Assembly: GCA_018607365.1 (NCBI GenBank)
Contig: JABBBT010000055.1
Span: 1-33,375, forward strand
Source of the DNA: SAR86 cluster bacterium
GTDB taxonomy: Bacteria > Pseudomonadota > Gammaproteobacteria > Magnimaribacterales > D2472
Direction: 5' to 3'
DNA length: 33,375 nt
Both the position numbers and the translations under genes were made by a program. Under the pieces are notes generated by a model that saw nothing but the letters and a program-made list of their open reading frames with translations, did not search any database and was not told the origin of the DNA. Below are positions 18,092 through 27,010 of the stretch, in pieces (positions within the stretch are counted from its first letter, which is position 1; each line of letters starts with the position of its first letter).

Positions 18092-18837
18092 TGCCTTAAC
18101 GCCTTAAATATTTCATCTTCATGATTGGATGTATTAAATTTCTTAACTACACTTTTTTGTACCTCGCTAGTTTGACACCTTAAAAAGGGGTTTACTTCTA
18201 GTTCTAGTTCAAGGGTTGTGGGTAGTGTTGGAATTCCTTTATTAAGTAGATTTTGAACATCATTATATCTTGAAATTAACTTTTGATTAAGAGGTTCGAC
18301 CTCCATAGCAAATTGAAGATTTGATTGTGTATATTCATGCCCTGCATATATTTTAGTATTTACAGGAAGAGATTTCAGTTTTAAAACAGATTCATGCATT
18401 TGTTCAAATGTTCCCTCAAAGACTCTCCCACATCCAGATGAAAAGATTGTGTCACCACAAAATAGGATTGGCTTCCCATTATTGTTACTAAAAAAAGCAA
18501 TATGATCTAGTGTATGTCCCGGGATCTCAATGATTTTAAAATCTATCCCAATTAAACTAAACAAATCCCCATCCTTTAATTGTTTATTAATTCTAGAGAT
18601 ATTATTTACAGGACCATAGACATCTACACTTTTAAATTTGAGCATATCCTCTATGCCACCTGTATGATCGAAGTGGTGATGGGTAATTAAAATACCCTCT
18701 AGGTTTAGGCTATTTTCCTTTAAATATTTGATAGTTTTGGTTGCTTCTCCAGGATCAATAACAATTGACCCTTCATTAGTTGTGAGTAACCAAATATAAT
18801 TATCGTTAAATGCCTTAATTGGTTCAATATTAATCAT
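18073..18837 (-). CDS. gloB: Hydroxyacylglutathione hydrolase (glyoxalase II)
   Basis: Metallo-beta-lactamase THHHFDHTGG, FCGDTIFSSGCGRVFEGT, YAGHEYT, C-terminal NPFLRC. Confidence 0.94.
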   Translation of the reverse strand: MINIEPIKAFNDNYIWLLTTNEGSIVIDPGEATKTIKYLKENSLNLEGILITHHHFDHTGGIEDMLKFKSVDVYGPVNNISRINKQLKDGDLFSLIGIDFKIIEIPGHTLDHIAFFSNNNGKPILFCGDTIFSSGCGRVFEGTFEQMHESVLKLKSLPVNTKIYAGHEYTQSNLQFAMEVEPLNQKLISRYNDVQNLLNKGIPTLPTTLELELEVNPFLRCQTSEVQKSVVKKFNTSNHEDEIFKALRQWKDNY

Positions 18838-18859
18838 ATGTGAATTCTAAATTAATTTT

Positions 18860-19291
18860 ATGAAAACAGTAAATATTTATACAGACGGTGCTTGCAGAGG
18901 AAATCCTGGCCCTGGAGGTTGGGGTGTGCTCATAGAGTTTGGTGATATTTCGAAGGAGTACTTTGGAGGAACTAAAGTTACTACCAATAATCAAATGGAG
19001 TTGAAGGCTGCGATAGAGGGCCTTAATGCTTTAAAAGAAACATGTGATGTCAATTTAACTACTGATTCAAAATACGTTATGCAGGGTATCACCTCCTGGA
19101 TATCCAATTGGAAAAAAAATAATTGGAAAAATTCAGCTAAAAAAGATGTAAAAAATAAAGATCTTTGGATTGAACTTGATCTAGCTGTATCTAAACATAA
19201 TGTAAAATGGAATTGGGTAAAAGGTCATTCAGGGCATAGAGAAAACGAAATAGCAGACCAATTAGCGAATAAGGGAATCGATAACCTATAA
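18860..19291 (+). CDS. rnhA: Ribonuclease HI
   Basis: [51 protein letters not shown]. Confidence 0.97.
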   Translation: MKTVNIYTDGACRGNPGPGGWGVLIEFGDISKEYFGGTKVTTNNQMELKAAIEGLNALKETCDVNLTTDSKYVMQGITSWISNWKKNNWKNSAKKDVKNKDLWIELDLAVSKHNVKWNWVKGHSGHRENEIADQLANKGIDNL

Positions 19292-19297
19292 AAAATT

Positions 19298-20017
19298 ATG
19301 GCAAAAAGATATATTATTCTTGATACTGAGACTACTGGGCTTCATGTAAAAGAAGGACATCGAGTTATTGAAATTGGTGCAGTTCTTCTTAATGATCGAC
19401 AAAAATCAGAAGATCACTTTCATACGTATCTGAATCCAATGAGATTAATTGACGATGAGGCAACTCAGGTTCATGGGATTACAAATGAGGACCTAAATGA
19501 TAAACCATTGTTTGAGGACATCGCTGAAGAATTTTTAGAATTTGTAGATGGATCAACTTTAGTTATTCATAACGCACAATTCGATGTTGGTTTTTTGGAT
19601 AATGAATTAAAGCTCGCATCGTCAACATTTCCCAAGCTTTCAGAGATATGTACTATTGAAGATTCATTGCAAATGGCTAGAGATATGTTCCCTGGGCAAA
19701 GAAATACACTTGATGCTCTTGTTACAAGGTTTGATATTAAGGGGTATGACAGAGAGCTGCATGGTGGCTTAAAGGATGCAAATATTCTAGCTGATGTTTA
19801 CCTTCATTTAACCGGTGGGCAAAAAAAGTTTGAATTTATTTCATCAAATGATATGAAATCCATTAATAGCGAGTCAAAAGATAATAATTTTTTAGTAAAA
19901 GATTTTGATCTAAAAAAAATAATAACAAGTGATAATGAAATGAGCGAGCATGAAAATATGCTATCAGATATGTATGAAAGAACATCAGTTGAACCTCTAT
20001 GGAGAAAGAATCAATGA
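19298..20017 (+). CDS. dnaQ: DNA polymerase III epsilon subunit (3'-5' proofreading exonuclease)
   Basis: DEDDh exonuclease motifs ILDTETTGL, IHNAQFDVGFLDNEL, LHGGLKDANILADVYL. Confidence 0.95.
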   Translation: MAKRYIILDTETTGLHVKEGHRVIEIGAVLLNDRQKSEDHFHTYLNPMRLIDDEATQVHGITNEDLNDKPLFEDIAEEFLEFVDGSTLVIHNAQFDVGFLDNELKLASSTFPKLSEICTIEDSLQMARDMFPGQRNTLDALVTRFDIKGYDRELHGGLKDANILADVYLHLTGGQKKFEFISSNDMKSINSESKDNNFLVKDFDLKKIITSDNEMSEHENMLSDMYERTSVEPLWRKNQ

Positions 20018-21402
20018 AAAAAGTAGTTACAAGATTTGCACCAAGCCCGACAGGAACTCTTCATATAGGTGGTGTTAGAACTGCATTATTTAATTATGTT
20101 TATGCCAAACAAAACGATGGACTATTTTTAATTCGAATCGAAGATACTGACAAGGAGAGATCTACTAAAGAGTTTGAACAAAATATTTTAGATAGTTTAA
20201 ATTCAATTGGTTTGTGCCCCGATTTAGATCCTATAAATCAATCTCAAAGAAATGATATCTATATAGCTGCTGCTCAAAAATTAATTGATTCAAATCAAGC
20301 TTATTATTGCGATTGTTCTGTTGAAGAGCTTGATCAGATGAGAGCAGAACAACAAGCCAAAGGGATGAAGCCTCAATACGATGGAAGATCAAGAGATAAA
20401 AATCTATCAAAGTCTGAAAAAACTGTTTTAAGACTAAAAACTCCATTAGAAGGAGAGGTTATTGTAAAAGATCATGTTAGAGGGGATATCGTCTTTAATA
20501 ATTCTGAATTAGATGACCTGATAATACTTCGAAGCGATGGAAGCCCAACCTATCACTTATGTAATGTTGTTGATGATTATGAGCAAGGTGTCACTACAGT
20601 TATAAGAGGCGAGGATCATATAAGCAATACTCCAAGACAGATTCATATCCAAAATGCACTAGGTTATCCAGAGTTAGAATATGCACACTTACCTCTGGTT
20701 CTAGGTAGTGATAAAAAAAGACTATCCAAAAGACATGCTGCAACCAGCCTTCAAGAATATAAGGAACTTGGTTATTTAGATTCTGCTATTTTAAATACCT
20801 TGGCAAGGTTGGGATGGTCTCGGGGTGAAAAAGAGGTATTTTATTTAGAAGATTTAATTAAAGAATTTAATATTAATGAAGTTCAGAAAGCGGGAGCTAT
20901 TTTTGATATTACAAAACTAGATTTTTTAAACTCTCAACATATGGCTAATTTAAATTTAGAAGAATTTATTAGTCATCTCGAGCCTTTTCTTGAATCTAAG
21001 CAAATAGATGTGAACTCTCATCCTAAAAAAGAACTATTAATTGATTCAATGAGATCATCAGCAAATAATCTTGAAGGGATTGCATTAAATCTTGTGTGTT
21101 ATTTTCATGATGTAAATGAATATAATCAAAAAGCAATTGATAAGTTTATTGGGCCCTCTAATGAAGTGTTAGTTGACTTAAAAGAAACACTTATAAATCT
21201 AGATGATTGGAATGAAGATAGTATAGATAAATTGTTAGTTGCTTACAGAGAGGAAAAAGAGCTATCTGTTCCAAAGGTAAATCAACCTTTAAGAATTGCG
21301 CTCACAGGCTCTACTAATTCACCTTCACTAGGAATGACATTATCCCTCTTTGAAAAAGAAGAGGCAATTTCAAGAATCGAAAAACTTATTAATTTTATTT
21401 AG
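20014..21402 (+). CDS. gltX: Glutamate-tRNA ligase
   Basis: FAPSPTGTLHIGGVRTALFN and KKRLSKRHAA motifs. The ATG at 20014 (MKKVVTRFAPSPTG, ATGA overlap with the dnaQ stop) is preferred to 19999. Confidence 0.94.
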   Translation: MKKVVTRFAPSPTGTLHIGGVRTALFNYVYAKQNDGLFLIRIEDTDKERSTKEFEQNILDSLNSIGLCPDLDPINQSQRNDIYIAAAQKLIDSNQAYYCDCSVEELDQMRAEQQAKGMKPQYDGRSRDKNLSKSEKTVLRLKTPLEGEVIVKDHVRGDIVFNNSELDDLIILRSDGSPTYHLCNVVDDYEQGVTTVIRGEDHISNTPRQIHIQNALGYPELEYAHLPLVLGSDKKRLSKRHAATSLQEYKELGYLDSAILNTLARLGWSRGEKEVFYLEDLIKEFNINEVQKAGAIFDITKLDFLNSQHMANLNLEEFISHLEPFLESKQIDVNSHPKKELLIDSMRSSANNLEGIALNLVCYFHDVNEYNQKAIDKFIGPSNEVLVDLKETLINLDDWNEDSIDKLLVAYREEKELSVPKVNQPLRIALTGSTNSPSLGMTLSLFEKEEAISRIEKLINFI

Positions 21403-22267
21403 ATAGGTATTCATAGAAATTTATTAAATCTTTTCTTACAACATCTTTTTTTATAAGAGCATTTATAGAGTATTCAAATTTAACATCTTTTATTTCTGAT
21501 ATTTTTACTTTTTTAAGGTTTGCTTTTGTCAGAGTATTGTCATCAAGAAATGAGATACCCATTCCCATTTCTATCATAGCTAAAGCAGCAGAATAGGAAT
21601 CTGATTTAGATACAAAATTCATTTCTATATTATTTTTTATAAAATAATTCATAACGCTTTCTTCAGAGTAAAGAGATAGCAGATTAGTGATTGCTATAAG
21701 GGGATATTCGGTAAGATCATTAATATTTACTAAAGATGGAATACTAAAAGATACAGGTGAGGCTACTTTATGCTCACCTTTTTTCAAAACTACAGAATCA
21801 ATATTGTTTTGCTCTTTAGCATTAAAACAAATCGTTATGTCAATATCAGGCTTATATCTATCCTCAACAAGATCAATGCTATTGAGGTTAATTAAATTAA
21901 AACGCGCAGATTGATTTTCTTTTAAATAATTATTAATAATTTTGGGAACTATGGTTTCAGCTAACGATGGGGTTGTGCCGATGTTGATATAGTCAAATGA
22001 CCTCGACTTATATGTATTAGCAATGTAATTAAAATTTTTAAGCTGATTAGTTACCAATGATGCATATTCAAACAATTCATTCGCTTCTATAGTAGGGTGA
22101 AGCTTCTTGCCTTTTCTTAAGAAAAGTTTGAATCCAAGGTTCCTTTCAATCCCTGCCAGAGTTTTACTTACAGATGGTTGAGAGATTTGAAGCTTTTCCG
22201 CAGCTCCAGACATGGAGTTATTTTTATAAACTTGATAAAAAATTTCTATTTGTTTTGAACTTAGCAT
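21395..22267 (-). CDS. LysR-family transcriptional regulator
   Basis: N-terminal HTH IFYQVYKNNSMSGAAEKLQISQPSVSKTLAGIERNLGFKLFLR followed by a LysR-type effector domain. Confidence 0.92.
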   Translation of the reverse strand: MLSSKQIEIFYQVYKNNSMSGAAEKLQISQPSVSKTLAGIERNLGFKLFLRKGKKLHPTIEANELFEYASLVTNQLKNFNYIANTYKSRSFDYINIGTTPSLAETIVPKIINNYLKENQSARFNLINLNSIDLVEDRYKPDIDITICFNAKEQNNIDSVVLKKGEHKVASPVSFSIPSLVNINDLTEYPLIAITNLLSLYSEESVMNYFIKNNIEMNFVSKSDSYSAALAMIEMGMGISFLDDNTLTKANLKKVKISEIKDVKFEYSINALIKKDVVRKDLINFYEYLSK

Positions 22268-22286
22268 ATATAACCTAGAGTTATAT
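22268..22286. promoter_or_regulatory. Putative LysR-type regulator box (T-N11-A inverted repeat)
   Basis: ATATAAC-CTAGA-GTTATAT perfect 7-bp arms, immediately 5' of the LysR start codon; T22271-N11-A22283. Confidence 0.6.
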
Positions 22287-22315
22287 GTATATTAAAATAA
22301 AAATGCATTATTTAC

Positions 22316-22345
22316 TAGACATAAAAATAACTTAAGCACTATACT
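22316..22345 (+). promoter_or_regulatory. Putative sigma70-type promoter for the TonB-dependent receptor
   Basis: TAGACA (22316-22321), 18-nt spacer, TATACT (22340-22345); each hexamer matches consensus at 5/6. Confidence 0.6.
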
Positions 22346-22381
22346 TTAACGAGTTAACAATCAAATTTAGGGGATAAATTC

Positions 22382-25300
22382 ATGTTAAAAAAATTACTAT
22401 TTATATTTCCATTAGTTATATCAGCTAATGTTTTTGCACAAGAAGCAGCAGAGGTTTCTGATGTTGAAGAAGTTGTAGTTACTGGATCGCAGATCAGGGG
22501 TGCAAAAATAACTGGAGCCCTTCCTGTAACAGTTATAACTTCTGATGATATTGAAGGTATCGGAGTAGAGTCTGGTGACGAGTTATTTGCTGAATTGGCT
22601 GAGATGGGAAGCAATAGCTTCAATCAGACAGATTTCAGTGGTGGATATAATGCATCAAGAGGTGATGTAGGCTCATTAGATTTAAGAAATATTGGTACAG
22701 GTAATACCCTCACTTTATTAAATGGAAGAAGATTAGTTCAATCTCCTGGGTATGCGACAGAGTTTATAGGTGGAAGTTATATCCCTGTATCCAGTGTAAA
22801 CTCGAATTTAATCCCAGTATACGGTTCAGAAAGAATAGAAATACTTCGTGATGGTGCCGCATCTATTTACGGTGCTGATGCTGTTGCTGGAGTTATCAAT
22901 ACTGTTCTAAAAGATGATTTTGAAGGTTTCACATTAAGAGTTAGAACAAGTTGGTATGACAGCTTTGCTGCAAATGACAACAAAGCAAGTATTCAATGGG
23001 GAAAAAACTTTGATGATGGAACTAATATTTCTATATATTATGATGCTTATGTTAGAGAAAAAATTAGAGGTGCTGAAGATCCTAAATGGGTTAATGGTGA
23101 TTTAAGAAGATATTTGCCTGATCCAGCTGGCACAGATCCTGATGGCCAATTTAACGACACTACATGGAGAAACCAAAGTGCTAGTTCAGTTTGGGGTCAG
23201 TTCTATACTGGTTCTGGTACAAACATTCATTCAATGTACAGACCAGATGACAGCAATTGTCAAAGTACTTCAACAACAAATTTATATTCAATTCCAGGTC
23301 TAACTAACATGTGTATTTATGACTCAAGTTCCATAAGAGCTGAGAATAGAACAAATTATGGTGAAACTTATGATAAAAGAGGGCCTTTAGATAGACATAA
23401 TTTTGTCATGTTTATAAATAGAGAGCTTGAGAATGGTATTGAGGCATATTCTGAAATAAGTTTTTATCAATCCAAGTCCGAAAAAGTATTATATGCCGGT
23501 ACCAATCTTGGTTTAGGCTCTTCCTCAAGAGGTGGTGCTAACACTCAGCCTTTATTAATTCCATCAACCAATTACTGGTTAAATCTTTTACAAAGAGGGC
23601 CGATAGGTTCAACTGGTGGAGACTTGTTTGTAGATAAAGAGGCTGATCATTTATGGGCAAGGTATTTTAGATTTTCAACACCAAGATCATGGGATTCAAC
23701 TCGTCAGACTTGGAGACTTGTTCAAGGATTTAGAGGAAATTATGGAAACTGGGATTGGGATGCTGCTGTAGTAGCTTCGAAAGCCACTTCTAAAATGAAT
23801 AATCATGGTAGAGCGAATTTAACATTATTAGATGAAGCTTTAGCCAAATCCACATCTGATGCTTATAACCCTTTTTGCGCTGGTTTAAATTGTGGCGAAG
23901 AGGCGTTCATGACAACAATTTTTAGAAATAATACTACTGAGTTGTACATGGTTGATTTTAAAATGAGCAATCCATCTGTATATCAACTTCCTGCAGGAGA
24001 TGTTGGCATGTTGGTTGGTGCTGAATTTAGAAGTGAAACAATGGATGATGCAAGAGACCCAAACGTAAATGGAACTATTACTTATTCAACAGTTCCAGAA
24101 GCTGCAAATCAGTCGACCTTCCCTTATATTTCTAATATTAGTAATAGTAGTCCTTCTCCAGATACGTATGGAGAAAGAAGTGTAGCTTCAGTATTTGCTG
24201 AGATGATGATACCTCTTACAGATAATTTAGACTCACAGCTAGCGATTAGGGCTGAAAATGCTGATGACTATGGCAGCAATGTTGTAGGTAAGTTAGCACT
24301 TGGTTATACACCAAACTCTTGGTTAAAAGTAAGAGGCTCAAAATCTACATCTCATAGAGCACCAAATTTAATTACTGTTAATGAGGGATTGGTTGTTAGA
24401 AATAATTCACTTCAGGACTATCTATACACAGCTGCTAATGGTGAGATTGGGGATAGTTATTCTATTCAAAGGGTAGCAAAAGGTAATGATGATTTAGAAG
24501 CAGAAGAATCTACTAATACAAATATTGGAATAGTGTTAACACCAACAGATAATTTAGTTTTGACTGTTGATAAATGGGAAATTGCTACAGAAAATACTGT
24601 GGGATTATTTGGTGAAAGAAACCATATTTTACTAGATACATTAATTAGACAACAAGGCGGAGCTTCTGAATGTACCGGTAATCCTCGTGTTATCAGAGGG
24701 GCTTATCAAGAAGATAATGATCCAGAATCAAATACCTATAATGCAAATTGGGATAGTAATTATTGTAAGTCTGGTATGGTTGAAAGAGTTGAGGATGTTT
24801 ATGTTAATTTAGATGACAGAACTCTAAGTGGAACTGATTATGCTGTAGAGTATGATCTTGATACTAATATAGGCTCTTTTACAGCTAAGTTTATGAGAGT
24901 TCAATTTGATGAATTTTTACAAGAAGCATCAGGTGATAGTGTTAGATTAATTGAAGCATCACAACCTGGAGGAGCTCTTGCAGGTCTTCCTGCTCCTGCT
25001 GGGTACGGTGATCTTTTAAATACTTTTGCTAACAGAGCTTATCCAGCAGTAAAAAATACAATGCGCCTTTCTTGGAAAAATGGTCCATGGGATGCTTATT
25101 TATCTTCTACAAGAATAGGTGCCTTCCAAGAACTAGATGTTACTGATAATGCAAAATCTGTTGATGTATCAGGCAGCTCTAATGATATATATGCGTGTTC
25201 AGGAACTAGCAGTTACACACCTGGATCTGCTAACTGTGGTGATACATGGAAAGTTGATGCTATGAGAACGGTAACTTTAACCGTTGGATATAAGTTTGAT

Positions 25301-25444
25301 AGTGGCTTAAGGGTTAGAGGTACCATTAGAAACCTTGAAGACGAGAGAGCACCACTAGCCGATGAGTACACTTGGGGTTTTGTAGGAGATCAGCATAGTG
25401 ATTATGGTAAGAGTTATTCGTTGGAGCTATATAAAAAGTTCTAA
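22382..25444 (+). CDS. TonB-dependent outer-membrane receptor
   Basis: Signal peptide ending VFAQ, TonB box/plug VEEVVVTGSQI, RDGAASIYGADAVAGVIN plug motif, beta-barrel ending in F; strong SD AGGGGAT. Confidence 0.95.
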   Translation: MLKKLLFIFPLVISANVFAQEAAEVSDVEEVVVTGSQIRGAKITGALPVTVITSDDIEGIGVESGDELFAELAEMGSNSFNQTDFSGGYNASRGDVGSLDLRNIGTGNTLTLLNGRRLVQSPGYATEFIGGSYIPVSSVNSNLIPVYGSERIEILRDGAASIYGADAVAGVINTVLKDDFEGFTLRVRTSWYDSFAANDNKASIQWGKNFDDGTNISIYYDAYVREKIRGAEDPKWVNGDLRRYLPDPAGTDPDGQFNDTTWRNQSASSVWGQFYTGSGTNIHSMYRPDDSNCQSTSTTNLYSIPGLTNMCIYDSSSIRAENRTNYGETYDKRGPLDRHNFVMFINRELENGIEAYSEISFYQSKSEKVLYAGTNLGLGSSSRGGANTQPLLIPSTNYWLNLLQRGPIGSTGGDLFVDKEADHLWARYFRFSTPRSWDSTRQTWRLVQGFRGNYGNWDWDAAVVASKATSKMNNHGRANLTLLDEALAKSTSDAYNPFCAGLNCGEEAFMTTIFRNNTTELYMVDFKMSNPSVYQLPAGDVGMLVGAEFRSETMDDARDPNVNGTITYSTVPEAANQSTFPYISNISNSSPSPDTYGERSVASVFAEMMIPLTDNLDSQLAIRAENADDYGSNVVGKLALGYTPNSWLKVRGSKSTSHRAPNLITVNEGLVVRNNSLQDYLYTAANGEIGDSYSIQRVAKGNDDLEAEESTNTNIGIVLTPTDNLVLTVDKWEIATENTVGLFGERNHILLDTLIRQQGGASECTGNPRVIRGAYQEDNDPESNTYNANWDSNYCKSGMVERVEDVYVNLDDRTLSGTDYAVEYDLDTNIGSFTAKFMRVQFDEFLQEASGDSVRLIEASQPGGALAGLPAPAGYGDLLNTFANRAYPAVKNTMRLSWKNGPWDAYLSSTRIGAFQELDVTDNAKSVDVSGSSNDIYACSGTSSYTPGSANCGDTWKVDAMRTVTLTVGYKFDSGLRVRGTIRNLEDERAPLADEYTWGFVGDQHSDYGKSYSLELYKKF

Positions 25445-25460
25445 TGATTTTTAAAAATAT

Positions 25461-25487
25461 AAAGGGAGCTTTTTTGCTCCCTTTTTT
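25461..25487 (+). terminator. Rho-independent terminator after the TonB-dependent receptor
   Basis: AAAGGGAGC-TTTTTT-GCTCCCTTTTTT hairpin and T-tract. Confidence 0.92.
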
Positions 25488-25510
25488 AATTTGAGGTTAA
25501 TATACAAGCT

Positions 25511-27010
25511 ATGCCTGCATATAAAAATAAAGGGTTTTTTATTGGCCTATTTGCATTTGCTCTAGTAATTTTTTCTGGTGTTAATGGTTTTATTCCATCA
25601 AGCCTAGCAGAGTTAGATGGGAATTCATTTGAGACTACCAAGGATGTAATTGTAGTAAATAGTATCTCTGCATGGTTTGTATTTGGAGTTCTTTTATTAA
25701 TGGCAATATGGTGGGCAACAGAAGCTCTTCCAGTTGCAGTAACAGCTCTTCTTCCACTTGCATTATTTCCTCTTCTCAATGTTGTAGATTTTCAATCAGC
25801 AGCCGATCCATATGCTAATAAAAATATATATCTTTTTTTGGGTGGTTTTATATTAGCCTTAGGTATTGAAAGTTCTGGTCTTCATAAAAGAATGGCATTA
25901 AGAATGATAATATCTGTAGGGTCATCAGGAGCAGCTTTGGTTGGCGGTTTTATGCTTGTTGCAGCTATATTAAGCATGGTGGTAATGAATACTTCTACAA
26001 CTCTAATGCTCCTTCCAATAGGGCTTGCAGTTTGTACTGTAGTAGCAACAACAATTCCAAACATATCTTTAGAACAACAAAAATATTTTGACACAGCCTT
26101 AATGTTGGGTATTGCATATGCGGCAACAATTGGTGGAATGTCTACAATTATTGGCACCGCACCAAACTTAGTATTTGTTGGTTTTATGGAAGAGCAATAT
26201 GGTGTAAAGATCGATTTCTTCAGTTGGATGAAATTAGGAGTACCTGTTGCAATAGTAATGCTACTCTCAGCATGGGTCATCCTTACTAAAATTATATTTC
26301 CAACCAACTTTGATTCATCGATTAAGACTAAAGAAAAGTTAAATAAGATGCTTGAGGATTTAGGGCCTTTAACCAAGGATGAAATAAAGATTGCAGTTAT
26401 TTTTGGATTGGCAATTCTGGCTTGGGTCACTAGCCGTCTAATTAGAGAAACTACAGGAATTGGTATTGAAGATGCTGGTGTAGCCATTATCGTATCAATA
26501 TTATTATTTATGGTTCCATCCTCCAATATGAAAAATGACCTAATGCAATGGGATAAGACCTCTAAACTTCCTTGGGGATTACTAATCTTATTTGGTGGTG
26601 GTTTGTCATTAGCTGCTCAAGTTTCAGGAACAGGTCTTGGAATATGGATTGGGCAGGGGTTAGCAGTTTTAAAAAGTGTTCATCCTTTGGTTTTGATTTT
26701 TGCAGTCGCAACACTAATAATTTTTTTAACTGAAATGACTAGCAATGTCGCAACTACAAGCACTTTTCTTCCAGTCATAGGAGCTTTAGCAATAGCTATT
26801 GGTGCTATACCAGTTTCATTGACAATACCTGTGTGTCTAGCAGCAAGTTGTGCATTTATGTTGCCAGTTGCCACTCCTCCAAATGCAATTGTTTATGGAT
26901 CAGGTAAATTTACTATTGCCACTATGATGAAAGCAGGCCTTGCTTTAAATATTATTGGTATATTTGTTGTTAGCTTGTTCTCTTATTATTTAGCGCCGAT
27001 TTTATTTTAA
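25511..27010 (+). CDS. DASS/SLC13-family sodium:anion (di/tricarboxylate) symporter
   Basis: About 12 hydrophobic segments; WWATEALPVAVTALLPLALFP, GGMSTIIGTAPNLVF, TEMTSNVATTSTFLPV, CAFMLPVATPPNAIVYGSG. Confidence 0.92.
   Translation: MPAYKNKGFFIGLFAFALVIFSGVNGFIPSSLAELDGNSFETTKDVIVVNSISAWFVFGVLLLMAIWWATEALPVAVTALLPLALFPLLNVVDFQSAADPYANKNIYLFLGGFILALGIESSGLHKRMALRMIISVGSSGAALVGGFMLVAAILSMVVMNTSTTLMLLPIGLAVCTVVATTIPNISLEQQKYFDTALMLGIAYAATIGGMSTIIGTAPNLVFVGFMEEQYGVKIDFFSWMKLGVPVAIVMLLSAWVILTKIIFPTNFDSSIKTKEKLNKMLEDLGPLTKDEIKIAVIFGLAILAWVTSRLIRETTGIGIEDAGVAIIVSILLFMVPSSNMKNDLMQWDKTSKLPWGLLILFGGGLSLAAQVSGTGLGIWIGQGLAVLKSVHPLVLIFAVATLIIFLTEMTSNVATTSTFLPVIGALAIAIGAIPVSLTIPVCLAASCAFMLPVATPPNAIVYGSGKFTIATMMKAGLALNIIGIFVVSLFSYYLAPILF

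Noticed and set aside
19999-20013. Five-codon N-terminal extension of gltX (MEKES)
   Set aside because: The ATG at 20014 directly precedes the conserved KKVVTRFAPSPTG start and forms the usual ATGA overlap with dnaQ.
22354-22623. 89-aa minus-strand ORF overlapping the TonB receptor start
   Set aside because: Antisense to a signal peptide and plug region; Ser/Thr/Pro-rich shadow translation without a plausible start context.
25882-26526. 214-aa minus-strand ORF inside the DASS transporter gene
   Set aside because: Fully antisense to a well-supported transporter; low-complexity Ile/Thr/Ser composition and no recognisable domain. Likely a shadow ORF.
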